Part shown: in pieces, positions 7,671 to 16,796 of the stretch | Layout: every line of letters begins with the position of its first letter | How positions within the stretch are numbered: the stretch's first letter is position 1 | Source: Microbacterium lacus | GTDB taxonomy: Bacteria; Actinomycetota; Actinomycetes; Actinomycetales; Microbacteriaceae | Direction: 5' to 3' | Length of the DNA stretch: 64,000 bases | NCBI RefSeq assembly: GCF_002812805.1 | Contig: NZ_NMUM01000023.1 | Location: 1 to 64,000 of the forward strand | Position numbers and translations under genes: made by a program | Notes under the pieces: model-generated | What the model saw: the letters and a program-made list of their open reading frames with translations, nothing else | What the model was told of the DNA's origin: nothing | The model's database searches: none

Positions 7671-9047
7671 TCAGGCGTGAGTGCGCAACGCGGCGGCCGG
7701 ATGGGTCGACGCCAAGCGTGGCCCGCCGCCCGGGTGCATGCGCTCGCGCAGCGTCGTGCCCGGAGCATCCGCCAGCAGTCCGCGCTCGCGCAGGATCGGC
7801 ACGACGAGCTCGCAGAAGTCCGTAAAGCAGCCGAGCCCGCCGAAAGTGGGCTCAAGCATGAAGCCGGCAAGCCCCGTCTCGCGCGCGATCGTCTCGAGCT
7901 CGTCGGCGACCTCGACGGGCGACCCGGTGACCAGGAACCCGCGGATGCCTCGCCCCCGGAATCCGTCGAGCACATCGCGCACGCGCACGCTGCCCTGGGC
8001 GCGGTATCGGTCGAGCAGCGTCTGTCCCTGTGCGCCGCCCGCGGGCAACACGACATCCTCGAGCAGCGTGTCGGGGTCTTCACGGGTCAGGTCGACCCCG
8101 GTGAACCCGGCGAACATGACCGCCGCATCGTCCAGGGCGTACAGGGCGTCGAGTTCGGCACGGCGGGCGTGAGCCTCTTCGCTCGTCGGGGCCACGATGA
8201 TCGTCGCGCCGCTGATCACGGCGATGTCGTCGGCGGGACGACCCGCCGCGACCGCTCGGGCCCGGACATCCGCGACGACCTTCGCCGCCTGCGGGATCGA
8301 CTGGCCCTGGATGAACACGGCCTCGGCGTTCCGTGCCGCGAAGGCGCGGCCGCGGTCTGAGGTGCCGGCCTGGAAGAGGACGGGGGTGCGCTGCGGCGTC
8401 GGTGGTACGGCGAAAACCCCGTGTCCGCGGTGGTGGACGCCGTCGAACGAGACGGGCCGTACCTTCGTGGGGTCGGCATAGACGTTGCGCGCGCGGTCGC
8501 GAACCTCGGCGTCGTCCTCCCATGAGTGCTCCCAGAAGCGCAGGCACAGTTCGACGAACTCATCGGCCGCGTCATAGCGCGAGTCGTGCGCACCCGGGGC
8601 TGCTGGCTCGAGGCCGAAGAGAGCGTCGGTCGTGGCCTGCGAGCTCCCCGTGACGATGTTCCAGCCGATACGTCCGCCCGTCAGCCGGTCGAGAGTCGCG
8701 AAGCGGCGTGCCGTGCCGTACGGCCGCTCGGCCACGGTCGGCGACGTCACCACGAAGCCGAGCGACGTCGTCTGGGCCGCGAGCGCCGCGATCATCAGCA
8801 TCGGGTCGAGCGCAGGGAATTGGATGCCGTGGGCGATCGTCTCGTCGGGAACGCGCCCCTCCAGGGTCGGGTATCCATAGGTGTCCGCGAAGAACAGGAA
8901 ATCGAACCCGGCCGCATCCAGGGTCTTCGCGAGCTTCGTCCAGTGCGACAGGTCGTCCCAGTCGTCACCGCGCCCGTCGGGGTGGGTCCAGGTCGGCATC
9001 CCATTGTTCGGATTGACCATCTCGAACGCGCCCAGCAGCATCTTCAT
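7671..9047 (-). CDS. LLM-class FMN-dependent monooxygenase (NtaA/SnaA/DszA type)
   Basis: A 458-residue luciferase-like flavin monooxygenase. Family features include FFADTYG near residue 53, the WNIVTGSS segment, PVLFQAGTSDRGR(A) and LVTGSPVEVADEL. Length of about 450 residues places it with the NtaA/SnaA/DszA/DmoA branch, which uses FMNH2 from a partner reductase to cleave C-N or C-S bonds or oxidise small heteroatom compounds. No flavin reductase lies in this operon, so reduced FMN must come from elsewhere, for example a reductase such as the one at 36201. It follows the aldehyde dehydrogenase by 38 bp. Confidence 0.9.
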   Translation of the reverse strand: MKMLLGAFEMVNPNNGMPTWTHPDGRGDDWDDLSHWTKLAKTLDAAGFDFLFFADTYGYPTLEGRVPDETIAHGIQFPALDPMLMIAALAAQTTSLGFVVTSPTVAERPYGTARRFATLDRLTGGRIGWNIVTGSSQATTDALFGLEPAAPGAHDSRYDAADEFVELCLRFWEHSWEDDAEVRDRARNVYADPTKVRPVSFDGVHHRGHGVFAVPPTPQRTPVLFQAGTSDRGRAFAARNAEAVFIQGQSIPQAAKVVADVRARAVAAGRPADDIAVISGATIIVAPTSEEAHARRAELDALYALDDAAVMFAGFTGVDLTREDPDTLLEDVVLPAGGAQGQTLLDRYRAQGSVRVRDVLDGFRGRGIRGFLVTGSPVEVADELETIARETGLAGFMLEPTFGGLGCFTDFCELVVPILRERGLLADAPGTTLRERMHPGGGPRLASTHPAAALRTHA

Positions 9048-9085
9048 CTCGCGATCCGACTTCCGTATTTCTCAGATGTGCGCCG

Positions 9086-10603
9086 TCAGAGGAGCGCGAC
9101 GACGGTCTTTGTCTCGAGGTAGTTTTCGAGCCCCTGCGATCCGTTCTCGTATCCCCATCCGGACTCTTTGTGCCCGCCCTTGGGCAGCTCGGGTCCGAGG
9201 AACGAGTGGCAGTTGATCCACACCGTGCCGGACTGCAGGCGCGATGCGATGCGGTGCGCGCTCGAGAGTCCCTCGGTCCAGACACTCGCGGCCAGGCCGT
9301 ATCGGGTGTCGTTCGCCCACCCGAGCACCTCGTCGAGCTCGTCGAAGGGCACCACCGCGGCGACGGGGCCGAAGATCTCTTCGCGCATGATGCGCATGTC
9401 TTCGCGCACGCCGGTCAGCACGGTCGGTTCGAAGAAGGTGCCGAGCGGTCCTTCGCGTCGCCCGCCCGTCACGACCTCGATGCCGTCGGCGGCGCCCTCG
9501 CGGATGAAGTCGTCCACGCGCTCCGCTTGTCGGGCGCTCACGAGCGGGCCGAGGTCGGCTTCGGTGTCGAGCCCGTGCCCGAGTCGCAACGCCGAGCCGT
9601 ACGACGCCATGCCGGCGACGAGCCGGTCGTAGACATCCCGGTGCGCGTAGACCCGCGCGCTCGCGACACACACCTGGCCGCCGTTGTCGAAGATGCCGCG
9701 CGAGATGCCTTCGACCGCCGCGTCGAGGTCGGCGTCGGGCATCACGATGGAGGGGGACTTGCCACCGAGCTCGAGCGTCAACCGGCGAAGATCCGCACCC
9801 GCGGAAGCCGCGAGTTGTTTGCCCACGACGGTCGATCCCGTGAAGGTGATCTTCGCGACACCGGGATGCGCCGCGAGGGCACTCCCGGCTTCGGCTCCGT
9901 AGCCCGTGACGATGTTGACGACACCGTCCGGTACCCCGGCCTCGACGAGCAGCTGCCCGAGTCGGAGGGCGGTGAGCGGGGTGTCCTCGGCGGGCTTGAG
10001 CACCACGGTGCAACCGGCCGCCAGCGCGGGCGCGAGCTTCATCGAGGCCATGAGTAGCGGAGAGTTCCACGGCACGATCGCCGCGACCACACCGACGGGC
10101 TCGCGGACCGTGTACGCGAAGACCTTCTTGCCCGGGGGCGTGCGCGAGAGGGACGTCGGGATCGTCTGGCCGAGGATCTTGGTCGGCCAGCCGCTGTAGT
10201 AGCGGAACTGATTGATGGCCGCGGGGATCTCGCCGAACCGCGATGTGCGCCAGGCCTTGCCCTGGTCGAGGCTCTCGAGCTGCGCGAGTTCGTCGGCGTG
10301 GGCCTCGATCAGGTCGGCGATGCGCCAGAGCAGCGCGCCTCGGGCAGCGGGTGTCATGTCGGCCCATTCCGGGGCGCGGAGAGCTCGACTCGCGGCGGTG
10401 ACGGCGGCATCGACGTCTGCCTCCGTCGCGCGCGCGACCTCGGCGAGCAGGGCGCCCGTCGCGGGGTCGCAGGTCTGGAAGGTCTCTCCCGAAGACGCGG
10501 CACGCCAGTTGCCGTCGATCAGGAGGCGCTGGGGGCCTGCATCGAGGAACGCGGCGACGGCCGGGTCGAGGTCTGGCCGCTGGGGCCGGATGGTGTGGTT
10601 CAT
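9086..10603 (-). CDS. NAD(P)-dependent aldehyde dehydrogenase
   Basis: A 505-residue aldehyde dehydrogenase, first gene of the catabolic operon. Catalytic residues are visible: N180 (VPWNSP), E278 (LELGGK) and C312 (NGGQVC); FTGST near residue 254 belongs to the cofactor fold. The ATG at 10603 is preceded by GAAGGAC at proper spacing, which decides the start over the longer reading frame that begins at 10930. It probably oxidises the aldehyde released by the ThDP decarboxylase encoded downstream. That would fit a 2-oxo acid to aldehyde to carboxylate sequence, but the substrate is inferred, not seen. Confidence 0.93.
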   Translation of the reverse strand: MNHTIRPQRPDLDPAVAAFLDAGPQRLLIDGNWRAASSGETFQTCDPATGALLAEVARATEADVDAAVTAASRALRAPEWADMTPAARGALLWRIADLIEAHADELAQLESLDQGKAWRTSRFGEIPAAINQFRYYSGWPTKILGQTIPTSLSRTPPGKKVFAYTVREPVGVVAAIVPWNSPLLMASMKLAPALAAGCTVVLKPAEDTPLTALRLGQLLVEAGVPDGVVNIVTGYGAEAGSALAAHPGVAKITFTGSTVVGKQLAASAGADLRRLTLELGGKSPSIVMPDADLDAAVEGISRGIFDNGGQVCVASARVYAHRDVYDRLVAGMASYGSALRLGHGLDTEADLGPLVSARQAERVDDFIREGAADGIEVVTGGRREGPLGTFFEPTVLTGVREDMRIMREEIFGPVAAVVPFDELDEVLGWANDTRYGLAASVWTEGLSSAHRIASRLQSGTVWINCHSFLGPELPKGGHKESGWGYENGSQGLENYLETKTVVALL

Positions 10604-10826
10604 GGAGCGTCCTTCACCTACCGGGGCCGGGCGACCGCGGGGGAGTACCCCCATGCTAGGCGGACCGATCGTGGTTGTACTATTCGGTTCATGATGTTGG
10701 GAAATAACTTGTGAACTGGTTTTTATTGCGGGATGGCGACCGGCCCAACACATCCGCTTCGTAAACTCTTTGTTTCGTGGACGCCATCCGGGCGAGCTGG
10801 CGGGATCGAGACGGCACACTCGACGG
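10604..10826. promoter_or_regulatory. Divergent promoter region, catabolic operon / amidohydrolase
   Basis: A 223-base gap between divergently read genes. Its middle (about 10665-10765) is clearly AT-richer than the surroundings, with ATTCGGTTCATGATGTTGGG and GTGAACTGGTTTTTATTG stretches. This is the place for two back-to-back promoters and a shared regulator site. No dyad is strong enough to name, and no regulator gene lies in the cluster. Confidence 0.5.
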
Positions 10827-12206
10827 GTGACCCACCCCGCTCCTCTCCTGCTTCTGCCCGACCACGTCGTGACGATGGATGATGCCCTCACCGTGCTGTC
10901 GGGGGTGGGCGTGCTCGTCGTCGGCGACACGATCGCCGAGGTGGCGGACGCCGACGATCTACGCGCTCGTCATCCCGACGCCGAGATCGTCGAGCTGCCC
11001 GATCGCCTGCTGATGCCCGGGCTCGTCAATGCACACCACCACTCCGGGATGCTGCGCGGCACGGCCGAGCACCTGCCGGTCTGGGAGTGGCTGCGGCTGC
11101 ACATCGACCCGATGCACCGGGTACTGAAGCCCGAAGAGGCCGAGGCCGCCGCGTGGCTCTGCTACGCCGAAGGGCTGCTGTCGGGTACCACGACGGTGGT
11201 CGACATGTGGCGCTACATGGACGGTGCGGCGCGCGCGGCTGAGGCGCTGGGCAACCGCGTCGTCACGGTCAATTACGTCGGCGAACACCCCGACTTCGAC
11301 TACTTCGACACGCTGGATGACAACGAACGGATGCTGCGCGAGTGGACCGGTGCCGCGAACGGTCGCATCATGCCGTGGGTCGGGCTGGAGCATCCGTTCT
11401 ATGCCGATGAAGCCGGAATGCAACGCGCGATCGCGATGGCGCGCGAGTTCGACACGGGGCTCTACACGCACTGCAGCGAGTCCGAGATCGAACTCGCTGA
11501 CTTCCGCGACCGCTACGACATGCGGCCCATGTTCGCGCTCGAGAAGCTCGGATTCTTCGACGTGCCCCGCGCCATGATCGCGCACGCGGTCTGGTTGAAC
11601 GGCTCGGAGGTGGACCTGATCGCCGAGCGCGGCGTCGGTGTCTCGCACAACCCCGTCTCGAACATGAAGCTCGCGAGCGGCATGGCGCCGATCGCCGAGA
11701 TGCTCGCCGCGGGAGTGAACGTCGGGCTCGGCACCGACGGCGAGAAAGAGAACAACAACCTCGACATGTTCGAGGAGATGAAGGTTGCGTCTCTTCTCGG
11801 GAAGCTGCGGACGATGGATGCCGCGGCGATGGACTCCTGGGACGTGCTGCGCATGGCGACCCGCGGGGGAGCGGCGGCGATCGGGCGCGGCGCCGAGCTC
11901 GGCGCGATCGAGGTGGGGCGCAAGGCCGACCTGGTCGCCGTGCGGACGCACACGCCGCGGATGACTCCGCTCTTCGCCGATGGCGGCTACGCGAACCTGC
12001 ACCACAACCTGGTGCACGCGGTGCGCGGGTCGGATGTCGATCTGACGATGGTCGACGGGAACATCGTCGTGCGCGACGGCGAGCTGCAGACCGCGGACAT
12101 GGGCGAGCTGATCGACCGCGTCCGCGCCCTCGCCCCCGACCTGTTCGCGCGCCGCAGCGCCTACCTGGCCGAGCAGGGAGACCCGGACGGCCTGTTCCAC
12201 GGCTGA
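10827..12206 (+). CDS. Amidohydrolase-family deaminase/hydrolase (TrzA/MtaD-like)
   Basis: A 459-residue metal-dependent hydrolase. Metal ligands appear in order: the HxH of NAHHHSG (about residues 70-72), His in YTHCSESE, His in IAHAVWLN, and Asp in LGTDGEKEN. This set is typical of the chlorohydrolase/SAH-MTA deaminase branch that acts on N-heterocycles or amidines. The GTG at 10827 is chosen because homology-like sequence (APLLLLPDHVVTMD) begins just after it; the frame extends to 10770 without likeness. It is divergent from the five-gene operon and probably acts first on a nitrogen-containing substrate of the same pathway (inference). Confidence 0.85.
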   Translation: MTHPAPLLLLPDHVVTMDDALTVLSGVGVLVVGDTIAEVADADDLRARHPDAEIVELPDRLLMPGLVNAHHHSGMLRGTAEHLPVWEWLRLHIDPMHRVLKPEEAEAAAWLCYAEGLLSGTTTVVDMWRYMDGAARAAEALGNRVVTVNYVGEHPDFDYFDTLDDNERMLREWTGAANGRIMPWVGLEHPFYADEAGMQRAIAMAREFDTGLYTHCSESEIELADFRDRYDMRPMFALEKLGFFDVPRAMIAHAVWLNGSEVDLIAERGVGVSHNPVSNMKLASGMAPIAEMLAAGVNVGLGTDGEKENNNLDMFEEMKVASLLGKLRTMDAAAMDSWDVLRMATRGGAAAIGRGAELGAIEVGRKADLVAVRTHTPRMTPLFADGGYANLHHNLVHAVRGSDVDLTMVDGNIVVRDGELQTADMGELIDRVRALAPDLFARRSAYLAEQGDPDGLFHG

Positions 12207-12224
12207 GGCCCTTGCTCAGTAGCG

Positions 12225-12292
12225 ATACACCCCTGATGCGACGAAACAACCCTAGTCGGCGGGTGTTTCGCAGCGCCAGGGGTGTTTCGGCG
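12225..12292. repeat. Inverted repeat with GGTGTTTCGGCG core
   Basis: Between convergent genes, an imperfect inverted repeat pairs 12225-12253 (ACACCCCTG...CGAAACA) with 12261-12289. The right flank contains GGTGTTTCGGCG at 12281-12292, which recurs exactly at 34758-34769. It probably acts as a bidirectional terminator or belongs to a small dispersed repeat family. Confidence 0.6.
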
Positions 12293-12311
12293 ACGTGGGG
12301 GTCCGGCGGGC

Positions 12312-13907
12312 CTACGTGACGGTGACGAGGGTCCGCTGCCATCCGCTCGACCCGTCGGGTGCGATCGGTGCCCGCTCCTGCGTCTGCGTTTCGCCGGCCG
12401 CGTTCACCGCGCGCACCGTGACATAGTGCGTGCCCGTGGTGGCGTCCCAGTCGACGTACCACTGCACCCAGGTATCGACACCGACCGCGGTGGAGAGGTT
12501 CGCGACCTGCCAGTCGCCGTCGTCGATCGACACCTCGACGCGGTCGATTCCGACCGTCTGGGCCCACGCGACACCCGCGATGGGGACCCGACCTGCGGCC
12601 ACAGGGTTGCCGGGTCGAGGGGTGTCGATGCGGGACGACATCTTGATCGGAGCCTCGGCGCTGTACCCGCGCGGGGTCCAGTAGGCCTCGTCGTCGGCGA
12701 AAGTGGTGACCTTCAGCTCGGTGAGCCACTTCGTCGCCGACACGTAGCCGTACAGTCCCGGCACGACCATCCGCACGGGGAAGCCGTGCTCGAGGGGCAG
12801 GGGCTCGCCGTTCATCGCGACCGCGAGGATCGCGTCGAGTCCGTCGTTTGTCAGGGACTCGAGGGGCGTGCTCGCCGTGTATCCGTCGACGCTGCGCGAG
12901 AGGACCATGTCGGCCCCCGCGGCCGGGCCCGCGGCGCGCAGGACGTCGCGAATCGGCACGCCCCACCACTTCGCGGTGCCGACGAGGTCGCCGCCGACCT
13001 CGTTCGAAACGCACGTCAGGGTGACGGAGTATTCGTCCAGCCCCATCCCGACCAGGTCATCGAACGTCAGTTCCAGCGGGGTGTCGACCATGCCGACGAC
13101 GGTCAGGCGCCACGTCTCGGGATCGATGCTCGGCACCGTCAGCGCGGTGTCGACGCGGTAGAAGTCCGCGTTCGGTGTGTAGAGCGGTGAGATGCCTTCG
13201 ATGTCCAGCTCGGCTCCCGCGGGAACCGTCACCGTCGTTCGGGGGGCGGGAAGGTTCAGTCCGCGCCGGATCGCGGCGATCGAGGATGTCGTGGCCCCGG
13301 CGACACGCGAGCCGATGCCGACAACCACGGCCCCGGCGGCAGCGATGCCGCCGATCAGCAGGAAGCGACGTCGCGCAACTCCCGAGGCGGGGGAGTCGGC
13401 CGTGCCCGATGCTGCGTCGGACGCGCGGGCGGTGTCCGCACGCCAGGCCCGAAGCATCCGGCCCAGCACGATGATCAGTGCGGCACCCGCGATCGCTCCC
13501 GCGACCGAGGGGATCCACGAGACCGCGGTTGCACCCGCGCGGGTCACGACGGCGGCGACCGATAGGACACCGGCAATGCCGAGAGCGACCGCGCCGAGCG
13601 GTGGGCGCACGAGCTCGAGGACCCCAGCGATCGCCGACGCGATCAGCACCGCGAGGCCGAGGCCCACGAGCAGGGCGATCTTGTCGTACTCGCCGAAGGT
13701 CGCGATCGCGAACTCTTTGAAGGGTTGCGGCACGATGTCGATCACGAACGATCCGACCGCGAGGAGGGGCGAGCCCCCGCGCGCGAACAGCAGGGCCAAG
13801 AGTTCGGCGACAGCCAGGAACACCGCTGCGCTGACGATGCCGGCGAGAGCCGACCATCCGAAGAACCGTTTGGTTCCGCCGCGCTTGGCCCTGATCGGTT
13901 TCGCCAT
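12312..13907 (-). CDS. Membrane-anchored sulfite-oxidase-like molybdopterin oxidoreductase
   Basis: A 531-residue protein. Four predicted membrane helices lie in residues 15-150, then VARRRFLLIGG (about 178-187) begins a fifth, twin-arginine-like hydrophobic segment. The catalytic domain follows outside the cytoplasm. C299 in TLTCVSNEVGG is the expected molybdenum-ligating cysteine of the sulfite oxidase/YedY family. The last about 110 residues (IAGVAWAQTVGIDRVEVSIDDG...) are the Mo-co dimerisation, immunoglobulin-like domain. Substrate is unknown for most actinobacterial members. It converges on the amidohydrolase gene and there is no sign that it belongs to that operon. Confidence 0.9.
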   Translation of the reverse strand: MAKPIRAKRGGTKRFFGWSALAGIVSAAVFLAVAELLALLFARGGSPLLAVGSFVIDIVPQPFKEFAIATFGEYDKIALLVGLGLAVLIASAIAGVLELVRPPLGAVALGIAGVLSVAAVVTRAGATAVSWIPSVAGAIAGAALIIVLGRMLRAWRADTARASDAASGTADSPASGVARRRFLLIGGIAAAGAVVVGIGSRVAGATTSSIAAIRRGLNLPAPRTTVTVPAGAELDIEGISPLYTPNADFYRVDTALTVPSIDPETWRLTVVGMVDTPLELTFDDLVGMGLDEYSVTLTCVSNEVGGDLVGTAKWWGVPIRDVLRAAGPAAGADMVLSRSVDGYTASTPLESLTNDGLDAILAVAMNGEPLPLEHGFPVRMVVPGLYGYVSATKWLTELKVTTFADDEAYWTPRGYSAEAPIKMSSRIDTPRPGNPVAAGRVPIAGVAWAQTVGIDRVEVSIDDGDWQVANLSTAVGVDTWVQWYVDWDATTGTHYVTVRAVNAAGETQTQERAPIAPDGSSGWQRTLVTVT

Positions 13908-14101
13908 GATCGTCTCCGCCCCGCGACACCACTCTGGCCCGCACCCTCGTATTCGCGACCGGTCGGCTATCGGATTGCGTCTGGCGTCTCGTTGGCCAAC
14001 GGTCTCGTCGGGCGGACACCGCCGGAATGCGCGAGTTCCGACGCGATGTCCGAGGCGAGTTGACCGCGCCGGAACGTCCTGTCAGGATTCTCCGTGGCTG
14101 G

Positions 14102-14128
14102 TTAACGGAACCTGAACCGACGGTGAAC
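14102..14128. promoter_or_regulatory. PHO-box-like direct repeats upstream of pit
   Basis: TTAAC (14102), TGAAC (14113) and TGAAC (14124) recur at exact 11-bp intervals. On the minus strand the units read GTTAACC, GTTCAGG and GTTCACC, close to the GTTCACC-type units bound by actinobacterial PhoP. The array ends 62 bp before the phosphate transporter start, a reasonable activator position. Confidence 0.55.
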
Positions 14129-14190
14129 TGTTCGTTCGTCACGCCGCCCACGGCGGCACTCTCTCCCATATCCTCGACGGAAAGCGAACG

Positions 14191-15447
14191 GTGGACGCCG
14201 CAGCCCTGATCATTGTCCTGGTCATCGTTCTGGCCCTGTTCTTCGACTTCACGAACGGGTTCCACGACACCGCGAATGCGATGGCGACGCCCATCGCGAC
14301 GGGCGCGCTCAAGCCCAAGGTCGCGGTTCTGTTGGCTGCCTGCCTGAACCTGGTCGGCGCGTTCCTTTCGACAGAGGTCGCGAAGACGATCTCGGGCGGA
14401 ATGATCCGCGAGGATCAGATCTCTGCGGCCGTCTTTCCGGCGCTGATCTTCGCGGGATTGATCGGCGCGATCACCTGGAACATGATCACGTGGCTGCTGG
14501 GTCTGCCCTCGAGCTCGTCGCACGCCCTGTTCGGCGGACTGATCGGCGCGACACTTGTCGGTGTCGGGGTCATGGCGATCGATTTCGGCGTGGTGCTGTC
14601 GAAGGTCATCCTGCCCGCCGTGATCGCGCCGCTGACCGCCGGCATCATCGCCTTCGCCGCGACCAAGCTCGCATACTCCCTGACTCGCCGCTACGACGGT
14701 CGGCCCGACGGCCGCGATGGATTCCGGTGGGGCCAGATCTTCACGTCGAGCCTCGTCGCCCTGGCCCACGGTACGAACGACGCGCAGAAGACGATGGGCG
14801 TCATCACCCTCGCCCTCATCACGGTGGGCTGGCAGTCCTCGCCCGACCCGCAACTGTGGGTCATCGTGGCGTGTGCCCTGACCATCGCGCTCGGGACCTA
14901 CATGGGCGGATGGCGGATCATCCGCACCCTCGGCAAGGGGCTGACCGACATCAAGCCGGCTCAGGGCTTCGCGGCCGAGGCATCCACAGCGTCGACGATC
15001 CTCGCCTCGAGCGCCCTCGGTTTCGCCCTCTCGACGACCCAGGTCGCGTCCGGTTCGGTGATCGGTTCGGGACTCGGACGCCGCGGATCGACCGTCCGGT
15101 GGCGCACCGTCGGACGCATCGCGATCGGATGGTTGCTGACGTTGCCGGCCGCCGGCGGCGTGGGCGCGGCTGCGGCGCTGGTCGTGGTGTGGCTCGGCAC
15201 CTGGGGCGTCGTGATCGACGCGGTGCTGGCGGTCCTGATCGTCATCGCGCTGTTCCTGCGGTCGCGTCGCAACTCAGTCAATGCCGCGAACGCGATGAGC
15301 GAGGTCGCTGATTCTGGCAAGGCCGTCAAGGTCAAGCGGAACCCGCCCCCGACCCGTCGCCAGCGGGCGCTTGCACGGGAAGAGGCACGCGCCGCCGCCG
15401 GAGAAGCCGACGCCGAGCGGCGCCCGGAAAAGGGTCGGGGGGAGTGA
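14191..15447 (+). CDS. pit: Inorganic phosphate transporter, PiT family
   Basis: A 418-residue membrane protein that imports phosphate as metal-phosphate with protons. The two inverted PiT signatures are present: FDFTNGFHDTANAMA near the N-terminus and LAHGTNDAQKTMG near residue 190. About ten membrane helices are evident. The C-terminus ends in a basic, alanine-rich cytoplasmic tail (RQRALAREEARAAAGE). The GTG start at 14191 has GGAAAG upstream. Its stop overlaps the next small membrane protein by GTGA. The upstream 11-bp repeats suggest PhoP control, which is less usual for a low-affinity transporter than for pst. Confidence 0.93.
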   Translation: MDAAALIIVLVIVLALFFDFTNGFHDTANAMATPIATGALKPKVAVLLAACLNLVGAFLSTEVAKTISGGMIREDQISAAVFPALIFAGLIGAITWNMITWLLGLPSSSSHALFGGLIGATLVGVGVMAIDFGVVLSKVILPAVIAPLTAGIIAFAATKLAYSLTRRYDGRPDGRDGFRWGQIFTSSLVALAHGTNDAQKTMGVITLALITVGWQSSPDPQLWVIVACALTIALGTYMGGWRIIRTLGKGLTDIKPAQGFAAEASTASTILASSALGFALSTTQVASGSVIGSGLGRRGSTVRWRTVGRIAIGWLLTLPAAGGVGAAAALVVVWLGTWGVVIDAVLAVLIVIALFLRSRRNSVNAANAMSEVADSGKAVKVKRNPPPTRRQRALAREEARAAAGEADAERRPEKGRGE

Positions 15448-15779
15448 ACGTGACGATCAACTGGTTCGCCTTCGTACAGGTCTTCATCGCTGCCCTCACG
15501 GGCGCGGTCCTCGTCGTGGGTTTCTACGCACTGGGCCTGCGGATGCTCGTGCGTGCCGGGCGCGCGCCGGTGGTCGCGCCGGCCGACTTCACCGACGCCA
15601 TCGCGGTCATCACCGAGAAAGAGGCGCGCCGCGCCGCGAAAGCTGCGGCCAAGGCCGCGAAGAAGAGCCCGTTGACCGACGGCCAACGCCGGGTCGCGCT
15701 CTGGGCGGCCTACGGATGCTTCGGCCTCGCCGCCGCCGCGGTGCTCGCGGGCCTCGTGCTCATCGTCGTCGGGCACTGA
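15444..15779 (+). CDS. Small two-helix membrane protein linked to pit
   Basis: A 111-residue protein with a membrane helix at about 8-32 and another at about 85-108. They are joined by a basic, alanine/lysine-rich cytoplasmic stretch (EKEARRAAKAAAKAAKK). It starts with GTG inside the stop region of pit (GTGA overlap), so it is translated with the transporter. I do not recognise a named family. Co-translation suggests an accessory or stabilising role for Pit, but that is inference. Confidence 0.7.
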   Translation: MNVTINWFAFVQVFIAALTGAVLVVGFYALGLRMLVRAGRAPVVAPADFTDAIAVITEKEARRAAKAAAKAAKKSPLTDGQRRVALWAAYGCFGLAAAAVLAGLVLIVVGH

Positions 15780-15845
15780 CACATCGCCCGGTCGTGACGT
15801 TCGACCCGCCATTCGCGGCCCACCGCGCGCGTCCGGACCTCGACA

Positions 15846-15851
15846 TAGGGT
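15846..15851 (+). promoter_or_regulatory. -10 element, leaderless phosphodiesterase promoter
   Basis: TAGGGT with exactly six bases between it and the GTG at 15858. Confidence 0.45.
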
Positions 15852-15857
15852 GGGGGC

Positions 15858-16796
15858 GTGAGTGAGACATCCGTCGCCAGTGGTCAGTTCGGGCAGTACC
15901 CGCCCGCCCAGCGAACGATCATCCACCTGAGCGACACCCACCTGCTCGCCGAGAACGTCGCGCTGGGTGGACGCTACGACACCGAGGCGAACCTGCGTCG
16001 CACGATGGAGCGGGTCGTCGAGCTCGGGCTCACGCCCGATGCCCTCGTCTTCACGGGCGATCTGACCGACCTCGGCGAACCGGACGCGTATGAGCGGCTC
16101 CGCACCATCGTCGAGCCCGCCGCCGCTGAATGGGGCTGCCCCATCGTCTGGGTGGCGGGAAACCACGACGAACGCCCGGCCCTCCGTGAGGGCTTGCTGG
16201 GCCTCGAACCGACCGAAGAGCCGGTGCTCGGTGAGTGGGACCTCGGTGGGCTCCGTTTGCTCGCGCTCGACTCGAGCGTGCCCGGTTGGCATCACGGCGA
16301 TCTGGACGACGCCCAGCTCGAATGGCTGCGCGCCCGCCTCGCCGAGCCGGCGCCGCTCGGCACGATCCTTGCGCTGCATCATCCGCCGCTCCCGAGCCAC
16401 GTGCCCCTCTTCGACATCCTCGAGCTGCAGCGCCAGGAACGCCTCGCCGAGGTCATCGCCGGGAGCGACGTGCGCGCGATCCTCGCGGGGCATCTGCACT
16501 ACTCCACCAGCGGCACGTTCGCCGGAGTCCCCGTGAGTGTCGCCGCGGCGACGTGCTACACGATGGATATCGGGCGCCCCGCCCTGTCGGTCAACGGGAT
16601 GGGCGCCGGACAGTCGTTCCATCTCGTGCACGTCTACGACAACACGATCACGCACTCGGTCGTGCCCGTCGCGGGCGCGGCAGACGGCGACTACTTCACC
16701 CCGGAATGGTACGAACGGATGTCTCGCCTCACCCGCGCGGAGCGATTCGAGGTGTTCTCGCGCAAGCCCGACAAAAGCGGGTCCGAGAACGCTTGA
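15858..16796 (+). CDS. Metallophosphoesterase, CpdA-like cyclic nucleotide phosphodiesterase
   Basis: A 312-residue cytosolic calcineurin-type phosphoesterase. All metal-binding blocks are present: HLSDTHLL, FTGDLTDLG, VAGNHDERP, LHHPPLP and LAGHLHYS. The overall plan and length match actinobacterial cyclic 3',5'-AMP phosphodiesterase-like (CpdA/Icc) proteins, though many of these hydrolyse 2',3'-cyclic or generic phosphodiesters. It starts with GTG at 15858 in an apparently leaderless arrangement. Its TGA stop is embedded in the TTGACT -35 box of the following merR-type promoter. Confidence 0.85.
   Translation: MSETSVASGQFGQYPPAQRTIIHLSDTHLLAENVALGGRYDTEANLRRTMERVVELGLTPDALVFTGDLTDLGEPDAYERLRTIVEPAAAEWGCPIVWVAGNHDERPALREGLLGLEPTEEPVLGEWDLGGLRLLALDSSVPGWHHGDLDDAQLEWLRARLAEPAPLGTILALHHPPLPSHVPLFDILELQRQERLAEVIAGSDVRAILAGHLHYSTSGTFAGVPVSVAAATCYTMDIGRPALSVNGMGAGQSFHLVHVYDNTITHSVVPVAGAADGDYFTPEWYERMSRLTRAERFEVFSRKPDKSGSENA

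Noticed and set aside
12312..13907. Sulfite-oxidase-like enzyme as proof that the neighbouring operon degrades sulfonates
   Set aside because: It is convergent, separated by a terminator-like repeat, and this membrane-anchored subgroup is widespread without sulfonate genes.
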